Translations under genes and position numbers: made by a program
Source: Pseudohoeflea sp964511625
GTDB lineage: Bacteria > Pseudomonadota > Alphaproteobacteria > Rhizobiales > Rhizobiaceae
DNA: 64,000 nt
Reading direction: 5' to 3'
NCBI GenBank assembly: GCA_964511625.1
Contig: CAZEJG010000013.1
Location: forward strand, 1 to 64,000
The notes under the pieces: model-generated
What the model saw: only the letters and a program-made list of their open reading frames with translations
What the model was told of the DNA's origin: nothing
The model's database searches: none
In this document: positions 8,550 to 16,047 of the stretch, one piece after another
Numbering within the stretch: position 1 is the first letter of the stretch
Layout of the letters: each line of letters opens with the position of its first letter

Positions 8550-8578
8550 TTGCATCTTCACCGCCTTCACTCTATAAG
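8550..8578 (+). promoter_or_regulatory. Sigma-70-type promoter for rpmI-rplT
   Basis: TTGCAT, a 17-nt spacer and TATAAG lie downstream of the infC terminator and about 140 nt upstream of rpmI. The long leader contains short inverted repeats (for example GACGG...CCGTC near 8630-8647) that could serve ribosomal-protein feedback, but no known L20 leader was recognised. Confidence 0.6.
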
Positions 8579-8717
8579 GCCGCGGTCCGAACCGGCCGGC
8601 AGGGCATGCCGAGGCGGTTCCGAACGCTTGACGGTCTCTTCAGCCGTCTCAATCGAACAACAAGGCTGCCATTTCCGCCGCGCGCGGCGACGGCGAAAGC
8701 CTGCAAGGAGTAGCGAA

Positions 8718-8918
8718 ATGCCCAAGATGAAGACGAAATCGTCTGCCAAGAAGCGGTTCAAGATCACCGCGACGGGCAAGGTGAAGTCGGCCCAGGCCGG
8801 CAAGCGCCACGGCATGATCAAACGGTCCAACAAGTTCATCCGCGACGCCCGCGGCACCATGGTTCTCTCGGAGCCGGATGCCAAGATCGTCAAGAAGTTC
8901 CTTCCGAACGGACTTTGA
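8718..8918 (+). CDS. rpmI: 50S ribosomal protein L35 (bL35)
   Basis: 66 residues, the family's normal length. It is rich in Lys/Arg, with MPKMKTKSSAKKRF at the start and GKRHGMIKRSNK in the middle, the bL35 signature. It is a structural protein of the large subunit. AAGGAG ends 7 nt before the ATG. It is followed after 30 nt by rplT, the universal bacterial arrangement. Confidence 0.98.
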   Translation: MPKMKTKSSAKKRFKITATGKVKSAQAGKRHGMIKRSNKFIRDARGTMVLSEPDAKIVKKFLPNGL

Positions 8919-8948
8919 ACCGGACCTAATCTTTAAGGAGATCATGAC

Positions 8949-9353
8949 ATGGCACGCGTAAAACGGGGCGTTACCGCCCACGCCAAGCACAAGAAGGTCC
9001 TCAAGAAAGCCAAGGGCTTCTACGGACGTCGCAAGAACACCATCCGCACGGCCAAGGCCGCTGTCGACCGCTCGATGCAGTACGCCTACCGCGACCGCAA
9101 GGCGCGCAAGCGGAACTTCCGGGCGCTCTGGATCCAGCGCATCAACGCCGCTGTCCGCGAGCACGGCCTGACCTATGGCCGCTTCATCGACGGTCTCGGC
9201 AAGGCCGGCATCGAGATCGACCGCAAGGTCCTCTCCGACATGGCCATCCACGAGCCGGCCGCTTTCGGCGCGCTCGTTGCCGCTTCCAAGAAGGCACTCG
9301 AGTACCTCAAGGAAACCGGTACGCCGAACGAGTTTGAAGGCGCGGTTCAATAA
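8949..9353 (+). CDS. rplT: 50S ribosomal protein L20 (bL20)
   Basis: 134 residues. MARVKRGVTAHAKHKKVLK and GFYGRRKNTIRTAKAAVDR are diagnostic of bL20, an early 23S rRNA-binding assembly protein that also acts as an autorepressor in many bacteria. The N-terminal basic tail is complete and the C-terminal globular region (RINAAVREHGLTYGRFI) is intact. An AAGGAG site precedes the ATG by 7 nt. A terminator-like hairpin follows, before pheS. Confidence 0.98.
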   Translation: MARVKRGVTAHAKHKKVLKKAKGFYGRRKNTIRTAKAAVDRSMQYAYRDRKARKRNFRALWIQRINAAVREHGLTYGRFIDGLGKAGIEIDRKVLSDMAIHEPAAFGALVAASKKALEYLKETGTPNEFEGAVQ

Positions 9354-9393
9354 GCCGGCGCTTTCCCTAAGGCACAATTTCTGACCAATCGGG

Positions 9394-9430
9394 ATCCCGC
9401 GTCGGCACGGCTGACGCGGGATTCTTTCAT
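9394..9430 (+). terminator. Terminator/attenuator hairpin between rplT and pheS
   Basis: ATCCCGCGTC, a 9-nt loop and GACGCGGGAT form a 10-bp perfect stem followed by TCTTTCATT. It could terminate rplT transcripts or act as an attenuator for pheST. No Phe-rich leader peptide was found before it. Confidence 0.7.
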
Positions 9431-9478
9431 TCCGGCCCCTGAAACAGGGGCGACGGACGACAGACCGGAAAGATGGAC

Positions 9479-10564
9479 ATGAGCGATCTGGAAACCCTCG
9501 AAAAGGCCATCATGGCCGATATCGAAAACGCCGCCGACGAGGCCGCCATCGAAGCCGTCCGCGTCGGCGCGCTCGGCAAGAAGGGCTCGGTCTCCGAACT
9601 GCTCAAGGGCTTGGGCGGCATGAGCGCCGAGGAGCGCCAGACCGCCGGTCCTGCGATCAACGGTCTCAAGAGCCGCGTCACCGATGCCATCGCGTCTCGC
9701 AAGAGCGAACTCAAGGACGCCGCGATCACCGCGCGTCTGGCCCGCGAGACCGTCGACATCTCGCTTCCCATCCGCACCTCTCCGTCGGAGCGCGGCCGCG
9801 TCCACCCGATCAGCCAAGTCATCGACGAGATCACCGCCATCTTCGGCGACATGGGCTTCGCCGTCGCCGAGGGGCCGGACATCGAGACCGATTACTACAA
9901 TTTCACCGCGCTCAACTTCCCCGAGGGCCATCCGGCCCGCGAGATGCACGACACCTTCTTCTTCCCGCCGGGCGCCGACGGCAAGCGGAAGCTCCTGCGC
10001 ACCCATACCTCGCCGGTGCAGATCCACACGATGGAGAGCCAGAAGCCGCCGATCCGCATCGTCATTCCGGGCAAGACCTACCGGCAGGATTCCGATGCCA
10101 CCCACTCGCCGATGTTCCATCAGCTCGAAGGTCTGGTCATCGACGAGAAGGCCAACGTCGCCAACATGAAGTGGACCCTGCAGGAGTTCTGCAAGGCCTT
10201 CTTCGAGGTGCCCTCGCTCAACATGCGCTTCCGTCCCTCCTTCTTCCCCTTCACCGAGCCGAGCCTCGAGGTCGACATCCAGTGCGACCGTTCGAAGCCC
10301 GGCGAGGTCCGCTTCGGCGAGGGCAAGGACTGGATGGAGATCCTCGGCTGCGGCATGGTCCACCCGAACGTGCTGCGCGCCGGCGGGCTCGATCCCGACG
10401 TCTATCAGGGCTTCGCCTGGGGCATGGGCATCGACCGCATCGCGATGCTCAAATACGGCATGCCCGACCTGCGCGACTTCTTCGACGCCGACGTCCGCTG
10501 GATCGACCATTACGGCTTCCGCCCTCTCGACATCCCGACCCTCTTTGCGGGCCTGAGCGCGTGA
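9479..10564 (+). CDS. pheS: Phenylalanine--tRNA ligase alpha subunit
   Basis: 361 residues, the catalytic class II subunit of the alpha2beta2 enzyme that charges tRNA-Phe. An N-terminal coiled coil (residues 1-90) is followed by HPISQVIDEITAIFGDMGF, motif 2 (THTSPVQIHTM, GKTYRQDSDATHSPMFHQ) and motif 3 (GFAWGMGIDRIAMLKYG). The ATG at 9479 (MSDLETLEKA) is preferred over one at 9473 because the GGAA ribosome site is 8 nt upstream and rhizobial PheS proteins begin MSDL. In this genome pheT does not follow directly; about 1 kb of accessory small genes lies between. Confidence 0.97.
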   Translation: MSDLETLEKAIMADIENAADEAAIEAVRVGALGKKGSVSELLKGLGGMSAEERQTAGPAINGLKSRVTDAIASRKSELKDAAITARLARETVDISLPIRTSPSERGRVHPISQVIDEITAIFGDMGFAVAEGPDIETDYYNFTALNFPEGHPAREMHDTFFFPPGADGKRKLLRTHTSPVQIHTMESQKPPIRIVIPGKTYRQDSDATHSPMFHQLEGLVIDEKANVANMKWTLQEFCKAFFEVPSLNMRFRPSFFPFTEPSLEVDIQCDRSKPGEVRFGEGKDWMEILGCGMVHPNVLRAGGLDPDVYQGFAWGMGIDRIAMLKYGMPDLRDFFDADVRWIDHYGFRPLDIPTLFAGLSA

Positions 10565-10568
10565 TCTC

Positions 10569-10805
10569 ATGCCGACGCTGCTGATCTGGCATGGCTACAA
10601 GTTCCGGTTCTATGCGTCGGATGGACCGGAGCCGCCTCATGTCCATGTCGTCAGCGGTGGCAAGTCGGCGAAGGTCTGGCTGGAAAGTTTGGAAATAGAA
10701 TATGCCCACGGCTACAATAGCCGGGAAATGGCCGAGTTCTCGGGCAAGATTGCGGAGAACCGGGAGAACTGGATGGAGAAGTGGAATGACTTCTTTGGAA
10801 TTTGA
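10569..10805 (+). CDS. DUF4160 family small protein
   Basis: 78 residues beginning MPTLLIWHGYKFRFYASDGP, followed by EPPHVHV, the DUF4160 core motif. The C-terminal half has EIEYAHGYNSREMAEFSGKI and WMEKWNDFFGI. Family members are small cytosolic proteins usually paired with DUF2442, as here, and the pair is often suspected to be a toxin-antitoxin-like module; no activity has been demonstrated that would allow a firm role. It starts 4 nt after the pheS stop, so it is translated from the pheS transcript, and its 3' end overlaps the DUF2442 start by 20 nt. Confidence 0.82.
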   Translation: MPTLLIWHGYKFRFYASDGPEPPHVHVVSGGKSAKVWLESLEIEYAHGYNSREMAEFSGKIAENRENWMEKWNDFFGI

Positions 10806-11064
10806 AACCGAGGAAATGCGTCCCGTATCCGCGGAATGCGATGCGCGTTTCGTCTACGTGACGCTCGCCGATGGTCGCCAGATTCGTGCTCCGCTCTGGT
10901 GGTACCCGTTTCTCGCCAAGGCGACGCCTGAGCAGCGTGCGGCCGTCGAACTCGAATTTGCGGGGGTCTGGTGGCCCGAACTCGACGAAGGCGTTTCGGT
11001 CAAGGGTTTGCTACTCGGTTGGAAGGCGCCCGGTGCGAAAGACCCTGAACAGGAAGCCGCGTGA
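10786..11064 (+). CDS. DUF2442 family protein, partner of DUF4160
   Basis: 92 residues from the ATG at 10786, which overlaps the preceding gene by 20 nt. The DUF2442 core is visible in ARFVYVTLADGRQIRAPLWW, YPFLAKATPEQR and GVWWPELDEGVSVKGLLLG. This small domain frequently follows DUF4160 and is annotated as its putative antitoxin-like partner. A longer in-frame opening exists upstream, but it would sit entirely inside DUF4160 in another frame. Translational coupling with DUF4160 is likely from the overlap. Its role is not established. Confidence 0.82.
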   Translation: MTSLEFETEEMRPVSAECDARFVYVTLADGRQIRAPLWWYPFLAKATPEQRAAVELEFAGVWWPELDEGVSVKGLLLGWKAPGAKDPEQEAA

Positions 11065-11066
11065 TC

Positions 11067-11132
11067 ATGTTGCTTGCCTTTTGTGATGTCTGTCGCGAAC
11101 TGCCGCCCTTGGCCGCGGAGGAGCCCCAGTGA
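11067..11132 (+). CDS. Possible 21-residue ORF with CxxC motif
   Basis: ATG at 11067 opens 21 codons (MLLAFCDVCRELPPLAAEEP then Q) ending in a TGA that overlaps the GTG start of the next gene (GTGA). It starts 2 nt after the DUF2442 stop. Tight spacing on both sides and a CxxC pair make it a candidate coupling peptide or microprotein. There is no clear ribosome site of its own, so chance cannot be excluded. Confidence 0.25.
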   Translation: MLLAFCDVCRELPPLAAEEPQ

Positions 11133-11530
11133 GCAACCACCACGGCTCCTGCCGGTGCGGATTGATCTCGGTCGAGACCTCGGCCGAGCCGATCTGGCAG
11201 TCCTATTGCCACTGCCGCGACTGCCGCAAGCAGACCGGCGCGCCGGTCATGGCCTACGTCGGTTTCCGCGAGGCCGATCTCACCTGGTTCGGTGAGCCGA
11301 AGACCTGGCGTGGCGCCGGCGGCGTCACTCGCTCCTTCTGCGAACATTGCGGCAGCCAGATCGGCTATACCGACGAGAAGCTTCCCGGCGCGGTCTATCT
11401 GGCGCTCGGCTTCATGGATGCGCCCGAAGACTTTCCGCCCAACGTGCACGCCTTCGAAAAACGCCGACTGCCCTTTTTGCATATCGCCGACGACCTGCCG
11501 CGCCACGACGGCTTCTCCGTCGAACGCTGA
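11129..11530 (+). CDS. GFA-family (Mss4-like) zinc protein
   Basis: 133 residues, GTG start behind GGAGGAG. Zinc-binding cysteines follow the GFA pattern: GSCRCGLIS, YCHCRDCRKQTGAP and SFCEHCGSQIGY. The family is named after the glutathione-dependent formaldehyde-activating protein, but most members have no proven enzyme activity. The protein should be a small cytosolic beta-fold with one or two Zn sites. It lies 24 nt before pheT, so all accessory genes from DUF4160 onward appear to be inside the pheST transcription unit. Confidence 0.88.
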   Translation: MSNHHGSCRCGLISVETSAEPIWQSYCHCRDCRKQTGAPVMAYVGFREADLTWFGEPKTWRGAGGVTRSFCEHCGSQIGYTDEKLPGAVYLALGFMDAPEDFPPNVHAFEKRRLPFLHIADDLPRHDGFSVER

Positions 11531-11554
11531 TTACCGGATGACTGGAACCGACCG

Positions 11555-14002
11555 ATGAAATTCACCCTGTCCTGGCTCAAGGATCACCTTGAAACCGACG
11601 CCTCCCTCGATGAGATCGTCGAGCGGCTGACCATGATCGGCCTCGAGGTCGAGGAGGTCGACGACAAGGCCGCCTTCAAGGCCTTCACCATCGCGAAGAT
11701 CGTCTCCGCCGAGCCGCATCCGAACGCCGACAAGCTCAAGGTGCTCAAGGTCGACACCGGCTCGGGCGAGCCGGTGCAGGTGGTCTGCGGTGCGCCCAAC
11801 GCGCGGGCCGGTCTGATCGGCGCCTTCGCCGCTCCCGGCACCTATGTGCCCGGCATCGACGTGACGCTCGGCTCGGCCGCCATCCGTGGCGTCGAAAGCT
11901 TCGGCATGATGTGCTCGGAACGCGAACTCGAGATTTCCGACAATCACGAAGGCATCATCGATCTGCCGGACGACGCACCGGTCGGAACGCCTTACGCGAC
12001 CTATGCCGGCCTCGACGATCCGGTCATCGACATCAACCTCACGCCCAACCGTCCGGACTGCACCAGCATTTACGGCATTGCCCGCGATCTGGCCGCCGCC
12101 GGTCTCGGCACGCTGAAGGATGGTTCGGTGGAAGAAGTCGCCGGCGAAGGCGCCTGCCCGGTCGATGTCACCATCGAGGCGAAAGACCTGTGCCCCGGCT
12201 TCGCGCTCCGCCTCGTGCGTGACGTCAAGAACGGCCCGTCGCCCTTGTGGATGCAGAAGCGGCTGATCGCCATCGGCCTGCGCCCCATCAACGCGCTCGT
12301 CGACATCACCAACTACGTCACCTTCGATCGCGGGCGTCCGCTGCACGTCTTCGACGCCGCCAAGGTCAAGGGCGATCTCCTCGTCCGCCGGGCGAAGGAG
12401 GGCGAGACCGTGCTGGCGCTCGATACCCGCGAATACAAGCTCGGTCCCGACATGTGCGTCATCTCCGACGACAACGGTGTGGAATCAATCGCCGGCATCA
12501 TGGGCGGCGAGCATTCGGGCTGCGACGAGACCACCACCGACGTGCTGGTCGAATCCGCGCTATGGGACCCGATGAACGTCGCACGCACCGGCCGCGATCT
12601 CGGCATCGTCACCGATGCCCGCTACCGGTTCGAGCGCGGCGTCGATCCCGAATTCATGGGCGCGGGCCTCGAACTCGCCACCCGCCTGATCATGGATCTG
12701 TGCGGCGGGGCGCCGACCGAACCGGTCATCAAGTATGGCGAGCCGACCTCCACCGTGGGCGAGATCGTCGGTCACACCGGCCACCATTACAAGGAGGTCG
12801 ATTTTCCCCTTGCCGAAACCAAGCGCCTGACCGGCCTCGATGTTGACCGCGCCGAAAGCATCGAGATCCTGAAGAAGCTCGGCTTCCAGCCCAAGGGCCC
12901 GACCGACGGCGATACCGTCCGTTTCGTGGTGCCCTCCTGGCGCCCGGATGTCGACGGCAAGGCCGATCTGGTCGAAGAGGTCATGCGCATCCATGGCGTC
13001 AACGCCATCGACCCCGCGCCGCTCGAAAGCCATGCGGCGGTCAACGGAAAGATCCTGACCACGCTGCAGATTCGCACCCGTCTCGCCCGTCGCACTCTCG
13101 CCGCCCGCGGCATGCACGAGGCCATCACCTGGTCCTTCATTCCAGAAGACCACGCGAAGGCCTTTGGTGGCGGCAAGCCGGAACTCAAGCTCTCGAACCC
13201 GATCTCGGCCGACATGTCCGACATGCGGCCCTCGCTGCTGCCCGGCCTGCTCGCCGCCTCCGGCCGCAATGCCGCCCGCGGTTTCGGCGATGCCGCCGTC
13301 TTCGAGGTTGCTGCCACCTATGAAAGCGACGAGCCGCAGGGCCAGCGCCGGGTTGCCGGCGGAGTCCGCCGCGGCACCGCCACGCTCGAAGGGTCGGGCC
13401 GTCACTGGGATGGCGCGGCGCAGCCGGTCGGCGTCTTCGACGCCAAGGCCGATGCCTTCGCCGTGCTCGAAGCCTGCGGCGCGCCCGTCGACCGGCTGAT
13501 GATCGAGCGCGGTGCGCCCGACTGGTTCCACCCGGGCCGCTCCGGCGTCATCAAGCTCGGCCCCAAGGTGGTGCTCGGCACCTTCGGCGAGTTTCATCCC
13601 AAGGTGCTGGAGACACTCGACGTCTCCGGCGCGCTCTGCGGCTTCGAGGTCTTCATCGACGCCATCCCCGAACCGCGCGCCAAGGCCACCCGCACCAAGC
13701 CCGTCCTGTCGCTCTCGCCCTTCCAGGCCGTGCGCCGCGACTTCGCCTTCGTGGTGGACGCGGACGTGGCCGCCGGCGACATCGTCCGCGCGGCGACCGG
13801 TGCTGACAAGACGCTGATCACCGCGGTCAACGTCTTCGACCTCTTCCAGGGGGCTTCGCTTGGCGAGGGCAAGAAGTCGGTGGCGATCGAGGTCACCCTG
13901 CAGCCGCGCGACAAGACCCTGACCGAGGAGGAACTCGAACAAGTATCGGCCAAGGTCGTCGCCAATGTCGAGAAATCGACGGGCGGCGTGCTGAGAGGTT
14001 AG
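11555..14002 (+). CDS. pheT: Phenylalanine--tRNA ligase beta subunit
   Basis: 815 residues, usual for the bacterial beta chain. Domain order is complete: N-terminal MKFTLSWLKDHLET, tRNA-binding EMAP-like domain (ADKLKVLKVDTG, VVCGAPNARAGL), B3/B4 editing domain around 210-390 (MQKRLIAIGLRPINALVDIT, GIMGGEHSG), B5, a class II-like pseudo-catalytic core (NPISADMSDMRPSLLPGLL) and the FDX-ACB anticodon-binding domain at the end (LSPFQAVRRDFAFVVD). It holds the editing site that hydrolyses mischarged Tyr-tRNA. Its stop overlaps by 4 nt the stop of the relE-like toxin gene on the other strand. Confidence 0.97.
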   Translation: MKFTLSWLKDHLETDASLDEIVERLTMIGLEVEEVDDKAAFKAFTIAKIVSAEPHPNADKLKVLKVDTGSGEPVQVVCGAPNARAGLIGAFAAPGTYVPGIDVTLGSAAIRGVESFGMMCSERELEISDNHEGIIDLPDDAPVGTPYATYAGLDDPVIDINLTPNRPDCTSIYGIARDLAAAGLGTLKDGSVEEVAGEGACPVDVTIEAKDLCPGFALRLVRDVKNGPSPLWMQKRLIAIGLRPINALVDITNYVTFDRGRPLHVFDAAKVKGDLLVRRAKEGETVLALDTREYKLGPDMCVISDDNGVESIAGIMGGEHSGCDETTTDVLVESALWDPMNVARTGRDLGIVTDARYRFERGVDPEFMGAGLELATRLIMDLCGGAPTEPVIKYGEPTSTVGEIVGHTGHHYKEVDFPLAETKRLTGLDVDRAESIEILKKLGFQPKGPTDGDTVRFVVPSWRPDVDGKADLVEEVMRIHGVNAIDPAPLESHAAVNGKILTTLQIRTRLARRTLAARGMHEAITWSFIPEDHAKAFGGGKPELKLSNPISADMSDMRPSLLPGLLAASGRNAARGFGDAAVFEVAATYESDEPQGQRRVAGGVRRGTATLEGSGRHWDGAAQPVGVFDAKADAFAVLEACGAPVDRLMIERGAPDWFHPGRSGVIKLGPKVVLGTFGEFHPKVLETLDVSGALCGFEVFIDAIPEPRAKATRTKPVLSLSPFQAVRRDFAFVVDADVAAGDIVRAATGADKTLITAVNVFDLFQGASLGEGKKSVAIEVTLQPRDKTLTEEELEQVSAKVVANVEKSTGGVLRG

Positions 14003-14307
14003 TCCCGATCCGTGCGGGCGCGGATCGTCCGCATGCCGGATTTGGAATAGACGCGGCTGCGATGGGCCAGATGGATGATCAGCACCGTCTGGCCGCCGTG
14101 CTGCAGAATTTCGCAGACCAGCCGATAATCGCCGCAACGCAGTTTCCAGAAGCCTTTAAGTGTGGCCGAATAGGGGATGAGCCGCTGACGCGGATCGTCG
14201 ATCCGCGCTAATTCATCGAGGGCTTTCTTGATCCGGAGTTGGGCCGTCCGGTCGATGTCCCGGAATTCGGTCCGCGCCTTCGGATGAAATTCAATCCTCG
14301 AGGCCAA
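13999..14307 (-). CDS. RelE/ParE-superfamily toxin
   Basis: 102 residues. IEFHPKARTEFRDIDRTAQLRIKKALDEL followed by GFWKLRCGDYRLVCEI and IIHLAHRSRVY is the RelE fold: two helices, then strands carrying the basic residues that contact mRNA on the ribosome in RelE enzymes. It would cleave translated mRNA or, if ParE-like, poison gyrase; the KLRCGDYRLV segment favours RelE. The start is a TTG at 14307, overlapping the antitoxin gene end by 17 nt, with no in-frame ATG before the conserved region. It is convergent with pheT with a 4-nt overlap of the two stop codons. Confidence 0.87.
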   Translation of the reverse strand: MASRIEFHPKARTEFRDIDRTAQLRIKKALDELARIDDPRQRLIPYSATLKGFWKLRCGDYRLVCEILQHGGQTVLIIHLAHRSRVYSKSGMRTIRARTDRD

Positions 14308-14509
14308 GCTCTTTCCAGACCTGTTCAGCGGGAATCGTTTCGAACGGCTCGCTGAGCCGCTGCCGGACGACGTAGAAATCCTCGAGTTCTTCCAGCTTTT
14401 CGATGATCGCCTGGCGCATCAGGTGGCTGGCGTTGAGCCCATGCTCGTCGGCGAGCTGGTCCCACCGCGCCTTGATGTCGTCATCGATCCGCACAGAGAC
14501 AGATTTCAT
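14291..14509 (-). CDS. RelB-like ribbon-helix-helix antitoxin
   Basis: 72 residues. MKSVSVRIDDDIKARWDQLA is a ribbon-helix-helix strand plus first helix, and ASHLMRQAIIEKLEELEDF gives the second helix. The C-terminal tail (RLSEPFETIPAEQVWKELG) should wrap the toxin. RHH antitoxins bind their own promoter as dimers. The DNA upstream (14510-14580) is AT-rich compared with its surroundings and contains the palindrome TACATGTA at 14540-14547, a possible operator. The gene order antitoxin-toxin with overlap is standard for relBE. Confidence 0.87.
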   Translation of the reverse strand: MKSVSVRIDDDIKARWDQLADEHGLNASHLMRQAIIEKLEELEDFYVVRQRLSEPFETIPAEQVWKELGLED

Positions 14510-14650
14510 CGTAAACTCGCTTTCTTGAATTGCATCACATACATGTAATACAAATCATACAATCATCCAAGTGCGTGTTGCTTACCGTCCTTCCCAACCC
14601 CCGTCCCAGGCTCTAAACAGGACGCCGACCTTTTTCGACGCGGGCGTCCC

Positions 14651-16033
14651 ATGAACCTCATTCTCAATTCCGACAGCTACAAATACTCCCATTTCCTGCA
14701 GTACCCGCCGGAGACGGCGGCGATCTCGGCCTATGTCGAGGCGCGGCGCGGCGGGGCTTACGAGAACGTGCTTTTCTTCGGGCTGCAGATGTTCCTCAAG
14801 GAATATTTCTCCACCCGCGTCACCATGGCTGACGTCGACGAGGCCGACGAACTGATCACCGCCCATGGTCTGCCGTTCAACCGTGAGGGCTGGGAGACGC
14901 TGGTCACCCGTCACGGCGGCAAGCTGCCGCTTTTGGTCGAGGCGCTGCCCGAGGGCTCGATCGTTCCCGCCGGCACGCCGATCGTCCAGGTCCGCAACAC
15001 CGATCCCGACTTCTTCTGGCTGCCGACCTTCCTCGAAACCGCGATCCTGCGCGCCATCTGGTACCCGTCGACCGTCGCAACGCTGTCGCACGGCGTGCGC
15101 AAGATCATCGCCGCCTCGCTCGATCGCACCTGTGACACGCCCGCCGAGGTGCTGCCTTTCCGGCTGCATGATTTCGGCGCCCGCGGCACCACCTCGCTCG
15201 AACAGGCGGGCCTTGGCGGCGTCGCCCATCTGGTCAGTTTCCTCGGCACCGATACGGTCGCCGGCATCGTTGCGGCGCGCCGCTACTACCACGAGCCGAT
15301 GGCGGGATTCTCGATCCCCGCCGCCGAGCATTCGACCATGACGAGCTGGGGCGAGGACCGCGAGACGGAAGCCTATCGCAACATGCTGACCCAGTTCGGC
15401 GGCCCCGGCAAGCTGGTCGCCGTGGTGTCGGACTCCTACGATCTCTACCGCGCGGTGAAGAACATCTGGGGCGAGGAACTGAAGGCCGAGGTCGAGGCGA
15501 CTGGCGGTACCCTCGTCGTCCGCCCCGACTCCGGCGACGCATCCCGCGTGCCGATCGACACCGTCGAGATGTTGGGCGAGATCTTCGGCTTCACCGTCAA
15601 CAAGAAGGGCTTCAAGGTGCTCAATCCGGCGGTCCGTGTCATCCAGGGCGACGGGATCACGCCGGAGACCATCCGCATTCTCTTGGGGCGTCTGGAGGAT
15701 CAGGGCTGGTCGGCGGAAAACCTCGCCTTCGGCATGGGCGCGGGCCTTCTACAGAAAGTCAACCGCGACACGCTGCGCTTCGCCATGAAGGCCAATGCCC
15801 GCCAGGATACGAATGGCGACTGGCACGGCATCAACAAGAACCCCAAGACCGACCCCGGCAAGGCCTCCAAGCGATATCGCCAGGCGGTGGTGATGGAGGA
15901 CGGCGTGCCGGTCGCCGTACCACTCAAGGATCTGGGCGACCGCGAGAATCTCATAAAGCCCGTCTGGAAGGACGGCGAATTGCTGGTCGACTGGACGCTC
16001 GCCGAAATCCGTGAGCGCGCCCACGGCGCCTGA
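14651..16033 (+). CDS. Nicotinamide (nicotinate) phosphoribosyltransferase, NAMPT/NadV type
   Basis: 460 residues, the length of NAMPT/NadV and longer than most bacterial PncB. Conserved parts are NSDSYKYSHFLQYPP at the N-terminus, FRLHDFGARGTTSLEQAGLGG around residue 175, PAAEHSTMTSWG with the catalytic-loop His, and VVRPDSGD with the Arg/Asp pair that binds the phosphoribosyl moiety. NAMPT makes NMN from nicotinamide and PRPP, a one-step salvage route to NAD. The gene is monocistronic, between relBE and a convergent efflux pump gene. Substrate preference for nicotinamide over nicotinate is inferred from family resemblance. Confidence 0.87.
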   Translation: MNLILNSDSYKYSHFLQYPPETAAISAYVEARRGGAYENVLFFGLQMFLKEYFSTRVTMADVDEADELITAHGLPFNREGWETLVTRHGGKLPLLVEALPEGSIVPAGTPIVQVRNTDPDFFWLPTFLETAILRAIWYPSTVATLSHGVRKIIAASLDRTCDTPAEVLPFRLHDFGARGTTSLEQAGLGGVAHLVSFLGTDTVAGIVAARRYYHEPMAGFSIPAAEHSTMTSWGEDRETEAYRNMLTQFGGPGKLVAVVSDSYDLYRAVKNIWGEELKAEVEATGGTLVVRPDSGDASRVPIDTVEMLGEIFGFTVNKKGFKVLNPAVRVIQGDGITPETIRILLGRLEDQGWSAENLAFGMGAGLLQKVNRDTLRFAMKANARQDTNGDWHGINKNPKTDPGKASKRYRQAVVMEDGVPVAVPLKDLGDRENLIKPVWKDGELLVDWTLAEIRERAHGA

Positions 16034-16047
16034 GCGTTAGTCGTAAC

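Noticed and set aside
11074..11295. 73-codon frame overlapping the GFA gene start
   Set aside because: Arg/Pro-rich, out of frame with the Zn-cysteine motifs of the GFA protein, and not needed to explain the gap.
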